Assembly (NCBI GenBank): GCA_013694745.1
Contig: JACDBU010000101.1
Location: 1-35,641 of the forward strand
Source of the DNA: Chitinophagaceae bacterium
Lineage (GTDB): Bacteria > Bacteroidota > Bacteroidia > Chitinophagales > Chitinophagaceae
Length of the DNA stretch: 35,641 nucleotides
Direction: 5' to 3'
Shown: positions 27,944 to 35,641 of the stretch, in pieces
Layout of the letters: each line of letters opens with the position of its first letter
How positions within the stretch are numbered: the first letter of the stretch is position 1
The notes under the pieces: generated by a model
Told to the model about the DNA's origin: nothing
The model's database searches: none
Seen by the model: only the letters and a program-made list of their open reading frames with translations
Made by a program: the position numbers and the translations under genes

Positions 27944-29239
27944 TCAGGCTAATTTATAAAGTTCAACCGGGTGGCTCCATCCTTTAAGATTGGCTTCCGT
28001 TGCAAGTTCGGGCTTAAGTTCCGGCATGTTTGCATATTCAAATGCTTCCCGGGAAAGCAATATTTGCGAATGCAATTGTTTATTGAATTGCTCTATCCTG
28101 GCGGCTAATATCACTACACCACCCGTTATTGAATATTCACTTTTGAGATTGGTTCCTATATTCCCGGTAACGGCTTTTCCACAATGGATCCCTATACCAA
28201 TATTAAAAGGATGTAATTCTCCTTTCTCAATGGTTGCATCCAGCGTTTGCTTGATCTCCAGGGCAGCCTTAATTGCGTTTCGCGGGGGATTTTCAATCTC
28301 TATGGGAGCACCAAAAGTTATCATGCAGCCATCGCCTAAAAACTGGTTTACTATACCATGATATTTATTAATGATATCAATTATAATCCCAAAAAAAGCA
28401 TTTTGAAATGCAACAAGATTTTCGGGAGTTTGCGTTTCAGCATACACGGTAAAATCTCTTATATCAATAAACATCACGCTCACAAATTTCAGTGAGCTGG
28501 GTACCTTGCCATCCTTATCCAGCAATTCAGTAGCGATCTCTTTGGATATCTGCCGGCTGAAAAGATTGAATAATTTGTTTTCATCTTCTACCAATTCCAC
28601 CGACCGCATTATGCTTTTCTTTAACTGGTTGGCCATAAAAGCAGAAGCAACTCCCGCAAGGAAAAGTAATATTCCCGTGGCATAAATAAAGTATTTACTG
28701 TTCACCAGTTCTTCCATAGCTGAAGAATCGGGAACCTTTTGCTGTTCCATCAAATGAAGAATGGTATAGGCAATAGCAGCCAGGGCGCCCGTAACAAGTG
28801 AAATGAACTTATCAAGATAAAAGGAAGATAAAAAAACAATGAGATAATAGAGGCTAACTAATATCACATCCGATAAGAGAGATGATTTTTTGAAGCTTAC
28901 CGCATATAAATATAACATGATGGTGATAAGCGTTAGCTCTACCAGAGCCGTAAAATATTTAAAATGCGGATGTATTGATTTGCTAAGTTTTTTCAACCGG
29001 TGATCAAGTACCCTGTTGGTTATTATCTCATAAGTAAATAAAATTGCCAGGAAGATCAATAAGGCCTCTGGTAATGGTAACTGGTCAATTAAAGTATGAT
29101 TATGATTTAAAAAAAGACTGATAGATAAAATATAAATAAAAGTAAATATTGCATAGCCTGCAAGTATCGCTGCTCTCAGTTTTTCACTCTGAAGTGTTTC
29201 CCATTCAAATTGTTTTGCGAAGCTGGCAGTTATTTTCAT
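27944..29239 (-). CDS. Six-TM membrane-bound class III adenylate/guanylate cyclase-like protein
   Basis: Six hydrophobic helices; catalytic domain VSVMFIDIRDFTVYAETQTPE...IVNQFLGDGCMITFGAP...NIGIGIHCGKAVTGNIG...EYSITGGVVILAARIEQFNKQ. Confidence 0.9.
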   Translation of the reverse strand: MKITASFAKQFEWETLQSEKLRAAILAGYAIFTFIYILSISLFLNHNHTLIDQLPLPEALLIFLAILFTYEIITNRVLDHRLKKLSKSIHPHFKYFTALVELTLITIMLYLYAVSFKKSSLLSDVILVSLYYLIVFLSSFYLDKFISLVTGALAAIAYTILHLMEQQKVPDSSAMEELVNSKYFIYATGILLFLAGVASAFMANQLKKSIMRSVELVEDENKLFNLFSRQISKEIATELLDKDGKVPSSLKFVSVMFIDIRDFTVYAETQTPENLVAFQNAFFGIIIDIINKYHGIVNQFLGDGCMITFGAPIEIENPPRNAIKAALEIKQTLDATIEKGELHPFNIGIGIHCGKAVTGNIGTNLKSEYSITGGVVILAARIEQFNKQLHSQILLSREAFEYANMPELKPELATEANLKGWSHPVELYKLA

Positions 29240-29350
29240 GCAATCCCGTTGGGTTGATACATCTTCTCAAATATAATTAAACATTTCCGCAGTTTTTCTG
29301 CTATCACTTTGAATGGCATGATTTTTTATTTATAAAAAAAAATAATTTTT

Positions 29351-29533
29351 ATGGCACAATCTAAGGGAAGAAATATTTCACAGGACCGCAAAAGAGTAGC
29401 CGGAGGGCAGTACCACGAGGTAGCCTACATGAAAGAAAAATTAGGGATAACCTCCCAACAACTTTCGGGGGCGATAAGAGCAGTTGGCAATGACAGGAAA
29501 AAGATAGAGAGCTATCTTAAGCAAAGAAAGTAA
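29351..29533 (+). CDS. Small DUF3606-like protein (60 aa)
   Basis: DRKRVAGGQYHEVAYMKEKLGITSQQLSGAIRAVGNDRKKIESYLKQ, typical of DUF3606. Confidence 0.8.
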   Translation: MAQSKGRNISQDRKRVAGGQYHEVAYMKEKLGITSQQLSGAIRAVGNDRKKIESYLKQRK

Positions 29534-29551
29534 GAGGTTGTGTACATATTC

Positions 29552-29582
29552 TCCCTAAAAACTATTAAGGGAGGATAATAAA
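29552..29582. terminator. Possible bidirectional terminator / decayed REP-like hairpin
   Basis: CTCCCT AAAAACTATTA AGGGAG inverted repeat between convergent genes. Confidence 0.4.
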
Positions 29583-29591
29583 ATACACCGT

Positions 29592-29897
29592 TTATTTTTT
29601 CCGGTTGGTAGCTACTTCAGTGAATTTTAAAAATTGCTGGGCAGTAGGCGTTGTTTCTTTTTTACGCATGAACCAAGCAATGGTAAAAGTTGGAATAAAG
29701 TCTACCCCTGGAATAAGTTCTTCAATGAATGAAAAAAGGCCACCAAATACGCCGAATTTTTTTCCAAACATAAAATAAAAGATAATTCCCGAAATCACGG
29801 CCCATATAGGTCCAAAGGGTGGTATTATATAGCTAAGACATCCTATCACATCTAAAATGATACATGTTTTTAAAGATGGCAGAACAGATTTTTTCAT
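29592..29897 (-). CDS. Small membrane protein of unknown function
   Basis: 101 aa with hydrophobic segments (LDVIGCLSYIIPPFGPIWAVISGIIFYFMFG). Confidence 0.65.
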   Translation of the reverse strand: MKKSVLPSLKTCIILDVIGCLSYIIPPFGPIWAVISGIIFYFMFGKKFGVFGGLFSFIEELIPGVDFIPTFTIAWFMRKKETTPTAQQFLKFTEVATNRKK

Positions 29898-29991
29898 GTT
29901 TAAATTATTTGACTTACATATAACAAATTAACTTCCAAATTTTAGGTATGCTGTTTTGTCATAAATAAGCTTGTTAAGTTTCAGTAAAAGC

Positions 29992-30022
29992 TTTGTCTCT
30001 CCGTTGTTTTAACGTACCTTTG
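29992..30022 (+). promoter_or_regulatory. Bacteroidota-type promoter for typA
   Basis: TTTG (29992-29995) - N19 - TACCTTTG (30015-30022), 42 nt upstream of the ATG. Confidence 0.7.
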
Positions 30023-30064
30023 CAAACTCAAATTTGAGGTTAAGATCACAGGAATAAAATTAAT

Positions 30065-31879
30065 ATGGAAATCAGGAACATCGCCATCATTGCACACGTT
30101 GATCATGGCAAAACTACATTGGTAGATAAAATTTTGCACAGCACAAATATTTTCAGGGATAACCAGGAAACAGGTGAGCTAATAATGGATAGCAATGATC
30201 TTGAAAGAGAAAGAGGGATCACCATATTCAGCAAGAATATTTCGGTAATGTATAAGGGAGTAAAGATTAATGTAATTGATACACCTGGTCACGCCGATTT
30301 TGGTGGTGAAGTGGAAAGGGTTTTAAAAATGGCAGATGGGGTTGTGTTACTCGTAGATGCTTTTGAGGGACCGATGCCGCAAACCCGTTTTGTTTTGCAA
30401 AAAGCATTGCAGCTTAATCTGCACCCTATAGTGGTTATCAATAAAGTTGATAAGCCAAACTGTCGCCCGGATGAAGTGCATGATGCCGTGTTTGAATTAT
30501 TTTTTAATCTTGATGCAACAGAGGAACAACTTGATTTTTCAACCATCTATGGTTCCAGTAAACATGGCTGGATGAATACTTCAAATACACCCACTGATAA
30601 TATTTTTCCATTACTGGATACGATCCTTGAAAAAGTTCCGGCACCGGTAGTTACAGAAGGAAACCTGCAGTTACAAATCACTTCATTGGATTATTCTTCT
30701 TTTTTAGGAAGGATTGCCGTGGGTAAAATAGCACGCGGTGTAATAAAAGACAACCAGCCAATTTCTTTGATGAAACTTGATGGTACGGTGCAAAAAAGCC
30801 GGGTAAAGGAATTGTACATTTTTGAAGGATTGGGAAAGAAAAAAGTGGCGGAAGTTGTGGCCGGTGATATATGTGCAGTTGTAGGCATTGAAGGATTTAA
30901 TATTGGTGAAACCATTGCCGATTTCGATAACCCCGAAGCCTTACCGGTTACCAGCGTGGATGAACCAACCATGAACATGCAGTTCAGTATTAATAACTCT
31001 CCCTTTTTTGGTAAGGATGGAAAATTTGTTACTTCACGACATTTAAAAGACAGGCTTGAAAAAGAACTGGAAAAAAATCTTGCATTAAGAGTTGCCGATA
31101 CAGACAGTGCAGATAGTTTTATGGTTTTTGGCCGCGGTATTTTGCATTTGAGCATTTTGGTTGAAACCATGCGTCGCGAAGGTTTTGAAATGACCATCGG
31201 GCAACCACAGGTAATTACCAAAGAGATCAATGGTAAAAAATGTGAGCCATATGAAAATCTTGTAGTTGATGTTCCTGCAGAGTTTAGCGGAAAAGTTATT
31301 GACCTGGTCACCCAGCGTAAAGGTGAAATGACCATCATGGAAAGCAAAGGCGAGATACAACATCTTGAATTTGAGATTCCCTCAAGAGGATTGATAGGAC
31401 TGCGTTCTAACATGCTGACAAATACTGCAGGGGAAGCCGTTATGGCTCATCGTTTTCTGGAATATAAACCATGGAAGGGAAATATACCGGGAAGAAGTAA
31501 TGGTGTGCTGGTTTCAAAAAATACGGAAAGAACTACAGGTTATTCTATTGATAAATTACAGGACAGGGGAAGGTTTTTTGTAGATCCGGGTGAAGAAGTT
31601 TATGCAGGTCAGATCATTGCTGAACATATAAAGCCAGGTGATCTTGTAGTAAATGCAACAGAGCCTAAAAAACTCACCAACCACCGCGCGAGCGGAAGTG
31701 ACGATGCCTCGCGGGCTGCTCCTAAAATTTTAATGACCCTTGAAGAATGTATGGAATATATTCAGCAGGACGAATGTATTGAAGTAACGCCTAAACATAT
31801 CCGGATGCGAAAGGTGATCTTAAATGAAGATGACCGCAAGAAGCAACAGAAGAGTATGCAAATGGAAGAAGTTAGTTAA
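30065..31879 (+). CDS. typA: Translational GTPase TypA/BipA
   Basis: IRNIAIIAHVDHGKTTLVDKIL; MDSNDLERERGITIFSKN; DTPGHADFGGEVERVL; NKVDKP; C-terminal BipA-specific LTNHRASGSDDASRAAPKILMTLEECMEYIQQDE. Confidence 0.98.
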   Translation: MEIRNIAIIAHVDHGKTTLVDKILHSTNIFRDNQETGELIMDSNDLERERGITIFSKNISVMYKGVKINVIDTPGHADFGGEVERVLKMADGVVLLVDAFEGPMPQTRFVLQKALQLNLHPIVVINKVDKPNCRPDEVHDAVFELFFNLDATEEQLDFSTIYGSSKHGWMNTSNTPTDNIFPLLDTILEKVPAPVVTEGNLQLQITSLDYSSFLGRIAVGKIARGVIKDNQPISLMKLDGTVQKSRVKELYIFEGLGKKKVAEVVAGDICAVVGIEGFNIGETIADFDNPEALPVTSVDEPTMNMQFSINNSPFFGKDGKFVTSRHLKDRLEKELEKNLALRVADTDSADSFMVFGRGILHLSILVETMRREGFEMTIGQPQVITKEINGKKCEPYENLVVDVPAEFSGKVIDLVTQRKGEMTIMESKGEIQHLEFEIPSRGLIGLRSNMLTNTAGEAVMAHRFLEYKPWKGNIPGRSNGVLVSKNTERTTGYSIDKLQDRGRFFVDPGEEVYAGQIIAEHIKPGDLVVNATEPKKLTNHRASGSDDASRAAPKILMTLEECMEYIQQDECIEVTPKHIRMRKVILNEDDRKKQQKSMQMEEVS

Positions 31880-31902
31880 AGATTACCATCAATAAAATAA
31901 AT

Positions 31903-31928
31903 AAACCAGGCGTATTGCCTGGTTTTTT
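31903..31928 (+). terminator. Rho-independent terminator after typA (possibly shared with the convergent gene)
   Basis: AAACCAGGC-GTATT-GCCTGGTTTTTTTA. Confidence 0.85.
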
Positions 31929-31953
31929 TATTGAGATGAAATATGAAAAAAAA

Positions 31954-33438
31954 CTATCGTTTTAAAAATTGCTTCGTGATATTATTGCCATCTTCGGTTT
32001 TTATTGATAACTGATAAACACCTTTTGCTAATTTATCAATGCCATTTACTGTAAAAGAATTATTACCTGCAGATAGCAGCACATCCTGGGATATCACTTT
32101 TGATCCTCCTGAATTTATAACCGATACAGTTCCCTTATCATTTATCGTATTATAAAAATTTACAAACAAACTTTCTTTAACGGGATTTGGGTAAATAAGT
32201 ATTGATGATAATTTATTGTTTCTTTTTATTGCAACTGATTTACTCAAATAATAAGAGCCATCACGATCATACTGTTTTATTCTGTAATAAAGCTGGGTTG
32301 ATGATACAGTGGCAATATTATCCAGATAAGAATACGAATTGGTATTAGTTGGGTTGGGGGTACTTTTAACATCCCCTACTTTAGAAAAAATTACGCCATC
32401 TGTACTCCGCTCAAGTTGATACCTGTCAACGGATGTTTCATTTTCAACTTTCCAGTTCACTTTAACGGTGTTATTATTTTCAGTTGCACCAATGCTTACA
32501 AATTGTACTGGTAATACAATGGTTTGTATACTAATGCCTGTAATAGCAATAAGATCTATGCCGCCACCTGCGGGAGCGCTGTTAGTAGGAAAATTAGTAG
32601 TGTTTGTATAATCAACCAGGTTAGCAGGAGTAGCTGCTACCGGCAAATCACTTGGAAGCAATGAATAACCGTAAATGGTGGTATTGGCCGTAACTCCCAA
32701 ATCCTGGAATGATATAAGAACACCTCCACGGCTTTGTGTATTACTACCGGCATCTAATAAATTTCCCGGAACATTTGCCTTAACAATTTCGTACGTTACA
32801 TTTGGTCCGGTTTCACCATAGGATGCTGTTGCTACTCTTACAATTTTACTATATGCTGAAGGTTTACCCAATGCATCTAACGCGGTAATAGCCGCGATGC
32901 CAAAAGGATCGTGCGCTCCAGCAGCGCCCCGCTCAAATACTGCAAAACCTACTTTTGCAGGATAAGGTGTAGAATATCCTGCTGCTATAATCCAATCTAA
33001 ACGTTCAATGTTATTACAATTAGATGCAGTGTTATCAAAAAAATTATCAGTTCCTTTATTATAAATATTATTATTGAAAAAGGGTTCCATATCACCCTGG
33101 TATTGGGGATACATGCTAAATGTATTCACGCCAATATTGGCTTCAGCCCAGATTAGCGTATAGTTTCCTGTTATGATCGCATTGTTCGCCCTTCTTATTT
33201 TTACAATACCCGTAAGAAAAGATGCATATGTGTATGCTATACCACCGGAAGTAAAACCGTTAAGTACCGCCGTATTATTATTTGGATTTATTCCCCAGTT
33301 ATAAGTATTAGTACTGTTTGTATAAGATGAAGTAACTGTCGTTGTTGTATTGGTAATATTTACCGCAGTGATAGATGATTGCGCCGTAGCAGTATAATAG
33401 AAAAGTAATACAGCAATAAATGAAATTGTGTTTTTCAT
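31954..33438 (-). CDS. Secreted protein of unknown function with T9SS type A sorting domain
   Basis: Signal peptide; fibronectin-like VNWKVENETSVDRYQLERSTDGVIFSKVGDV; C-term ILIYPNPVKESLFVNF...LAKGVYQLSIKTEDGNNITKQFLKR. Confidence 0.85.
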   Translation of the reverse strand: MKNTISFIAVLLFYYTATAQSSITAVNITNTTTTVTSSYTNSTNTYNWGINPNNNTAVLNGFTSGGIAYTYASFLTGIVKIRRANNAIITGNYTLIWAEANIGVNTFSMYPQYQGDMEPFFNNNIYNKGTDNFFDNTASNCNNIERLDWIIAAGYSTPYPAKVGFAVFERGAAGAHDPFGIAAITALDALGKPSAYSKIVRVATASYGETGPNVTYEIVKANVPGNLLDAGSNTQSRGGVLISFQDLGVTANTTIYGYSLLPSDLPVAATPANLVDYTNTTNFPTNSAPAGGGIDLIAITGISIQTIVLPVQFVSIGATENNNTVKVNWKVENETSVDRYQLERSTDGVIFSKVGDVKSTPNPTNTNSYSYLDNIATVSSTQLYYRIKQYDRDGSYYLSKSVAIKRNNKLSSILIYPNPVKESLFVNFYNTINDKGTVSVINSGGSKVISQDVLLSAGNNSFTVNGIDKLAKGVYQLSIKTEDGNNITKQFLKR

Positions 33439-33650
33439 ACAAAGGAATTTTGGATATACATTAACGCATGGATCTATATGCGACCATTAAAACGGTCACC
33501 CGCTCTGATTATTGTAAATCCCGGAGTAATTTTTGCGTTCCAGGAAATTAAGAAATAAAAAAAAATAAAATAATTCGTGCCTTTTCGCGCGTATTGTTTT
33601 GCTACAAAATAAAATTGGTGGTTGTTTTTTGTATGCCGCTGGAATTATTT

Positions 33651-34652
33651 TTATTTTGGTTTGAATGCTTTTAAAAACGCAGCATTATTAAAAGTGGAAG
33701 CGTAATGATTGCTACCAGTACTTCGGTGTATGGTAACAGTACTAGAGGGAATATTATTTTTCTCCTGCGGTTTAAAGGAATCTTCTTTTATTGAATTAGA
33801 AGATTTGTTATCAGCCTGGTAAAATGCATAGCCTGCAAAAAACCACTTTAAATAATCTTTATATCTAACCCAAACAAAACCTTTATCACCCCAGGTATCA
33901 CCCCACGAATTCATTATTTCTATTGCACCTCCATATTTGATATTATCATATCCTATCGCCAGCACTGCATGGCCCATTTTTTCTTTATCCAGGAGGTCTG
34001 TTGGCTGCGGGATCCACAAGGGAGTTTTTAATTTTTGAAAAGAGGCAGGTGTGAATAAACAAAGTACAACCGGCATGCCTCCGGCAAGCGCAGTTTTTAA
34101 TTGTTGCACAGAAGTAACTCTGTAGATCTCATCAATTTTATAATTTGCTGCACTCTGTTCATCTTCCGTCATGGATGGAGGGTATGATGTGCCGTTTTTT
34201 TGTACGCACAAAACTTCACTTGTAAAAGGATAATACGCTGGATATTCAACATCAACAATTGGCGCAAATCCATTGGCTAATACATCTTTTGCGGCTGTTT
34301 CAATCACCAAACCACTATTACAATTTACATCGTCATCACTTTTGTTCCTGTAATAAATGTAGTAGGGACTAAAGCATAAACCGGTTATCTTTTCCCGGTC
34401 TGTCCAGCCCAAACTTTTAGCCGCAAGTATGGTCCGGGCAGTGGCAAATGATTGTGCTACGCAGGTATTTCCCGATTGCGGATATTCCATCGGGGTATAT
34501 TTTTTAAACGAGATTGAGGCAGGAAGTACATCCCTGCTAATGCCAATAGCTTTGCGTTTTGCAAATGCATTTGCATCAAAAATAAGTCCTTGTGATGTTG
34601 CACTATTACCTGCGATAGAAATAATACAAAGGGTTACCAGCAATTTTTTCAT
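33651..34652 (-). CDS. Exported C1 (papain-like) cysteine peptidase
   Basis: Catalytic Cys region PQSGNTCVAQSFATAR; His GHAVLAIGYDN; Asn IMNSWGDTWGDKGFVWVRY. Confidence 0.88.
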   Translation of the reverse strand: MKKLLVTLCIISIAGNSATSQGLIFDANAFAKRKAIGISRDVLPASISFKKYTPMEYPQSGNTCVAQSFATARTILAAKSLGWTDREKITGLCFSPYYIYYRNKSDDDVNCNSGLVIETAAKDVLANGFAPIVDVEYPAYYPFTSEVLCVQKNGTSYPPSMTEDEQSAANYKIDEIYRVTSVQQLKTALAGGMPVVLCLFTPASFQKLKTPLWIPQPTDLLDKEKMGHAVLAIGYDNIKYGGAIEIMNSWGDTWGDKGFVWVRYKDYLKWFFAGYAFYQADNKSSNSIKEDSFKPQEKNNIPSSTVTIHRSTGSNHYASTFNNAAFLKAFKPK

Positions 34653-34707
34653 AGCAGATTAATTTTGTTATCAGTAAAGATTTGAATCGCAACGATGTGT
34701 AAAAATA

Positions 34708-35641
34708 TTATTTTTCCTTATCCGAAATCTCAGTGATAGCACGGATAAGTTTATCCAGGTCGCTTAGTTTCGTATATACGTGTGGGGTAACTCTCACACA
34801 GCTGATGTTTTCCCAAACAATGCCCACCGTATGAATTTTATAGTTATTAAATAAAGCACTATCTAATTCCCCGGGCGTCATTCCATCAACTGTTACACCA
34901 CAAATAGCACAGGAATATTTTGGATTAAGAGAAGTATGAATTTTTACTTTGGGATTTTTCCTGACTTCCGAGGCCCAATAATTTTTTAAGTAATGTATCC
35001 GTTCCTGTTTTCTTTTTGATCCTATTGCATTGTGAAAATTAACGGCTTCTCCTATAGCCTGCTCAATCGGGAAGCTGCGTGTGCCAATGGTTTCAAATTT
35101 CCTAATGTCACCACTGTCGGGTTTGTCATTGCATATTAACGGCCATATATTTTTTATCTTTTCTTTTTTTATCCATAACATCCCGCTGCCAACAGATGCA
35201 CTTAAAAATTTATGAAGACTCGTTCCAAAATAATCGCAGGAAAGATCTGGTATCTTAAAATCCAGTAATCCGAAAGAATGTGCGCCATCAACCAATACTT
35301 CAATGCCTTTGGTATGTGCCATCTGGGCTATCTTTTTTACAGGCATTATTTGTCCCACCCAATTGATGACATGCGTGATATGAATAATTTTTGTTTTGGG
35401 AGTTATGGCCCTTTCATATGCATTAACAATTGCTTCATCATCTTCTATCGGGAAATCAAAACTTATTTGTTTGTAAACAATCCCTTCACGGGTTGCTCTT
35501 TGTTTCCAGGCATTGATCATATTTGGGTAATCCTGTTTTGTGCCAACAACTTCATCGCCTGCTTTTAAATTCAATCCAAAGATTATGGTGTTCAGCGCTT
35601 CCGTTGAATTGCGGTTTACAGCAATTTCTTCGGGATCACAT
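34708..35641 (-). CDS. Class V aminotransferase (PLP-dependent), N-terminus outside window
   Basis: Frame stays open to the window edge (CDPEEIAVNRNSTEALNTIIFGLNLKAGDEV...), so the track start at 35574 is not the true start; LVDGAHSFGLLDFKIPDLSCDYFGTSLHKFL contains the PLP Lys. Confidence 0.9.
   Translation of the reverse strand, partial: CDPEEIAVNRNSTEALNTIIFGLNLKAGDEVVGTKQDYPNMINAWKQRATREGIVYKQISFDFPIEDDEAIVNAYERAITPKTKIIHITHVINWVGQIMPVKKIAQMAHTKGIEVLVDGAHSFGLLDFKIPDLSCDYFGTSLHKFLSASVGSGMLWIKKEKIKNIWPLICNDKPDSGDIRKFETIGTRSFPIEQAIGEAVNFHNAIGSKRKQERIHYLKNYWASEVRKNPKVKIHTSLNPKYSCAICGVTVDGMTPGELDSALFNNYKIHTVGIVWENISCVRVTPHVYTKLSDLDKLIRAITEISDKEK

Noticed and set aside
30691-31413. 240-aa minus-strand ORF inside typA
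   Set aside because: Antisense to a clearly conserved GTPase gene; Ser-rich composition typical of a shadow ORF.
33482-33500. GACCATTAAAACGGTC small inverted repeat upstream of the T9SS cargo gene
   Set aside because: Only a 4-bp stem; expected by chance.
35278-35568. 96-aa plus-strand ORF in the aminotransferase region
   Set aside because: Antisense to a conserved PLP enzyme whose frame runs to the window edge.
1-35641. CRISPR array, phage or transposon
   Set aside because: No regularly spaced identical repeats, no transposase/integrase or phage structural motifs seen; the only repeats are REP-like or low-complexity tracts.

Overview
This looks like a chromosomal window from a Bacteroidota genome, probably Chitinophagaceae-like. 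The evidence is T9SS type-A sorting domains, SusE-like lipoproteins, TTTG/TAnnTTTG promoters and no Shine-Dalgarno sites. Left to right it carries: (1) the tail of a galactan-type polysaccharide utilisation locus: a SusE/SusF-like fragment, a SusE-like lipoprotein with a duplicated domain, a GH53 endo-galactanase, and a GH2 beta-galactosidase fused to a second GH53 domain; (2) the translation cluster rplM-rpsI-rpsB-tsf, in which S2 has a long Arg/Gly/Pro-rich tail and a REP-like inverted pair sits between rpsI and rpsB; (3) housekeeping and envelope genes: diheme cytochrome c, PAP2-like membrane protein, rpoN, a GHL10-type hydrolase, radical SAM/SPASM protein, lytic transglycosylase, M1 peptidase, polA, sterol desaturase-like hydroxylase and a DsbA-family protein; (4) the most interesting block, about 23.3-29.2 kb: exported metacaspase-like protease with DUF4384, a small secreted protein with a basic linker, an orphan CHASE2 sensor, a secreted FecR-like protein, and a convergent 6-TM class III cyclase with non-canonical base-recognition residues; (5) a DUF3606 protein, typA/bipA, a T9SS cargo protein, a C1 papain-like peptidase and a partial class V aminotransferase. 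No tRNA, rRNA, CRISPR array or transposase was recognised. All product calls come from reading motifs by eye; no database search was run.
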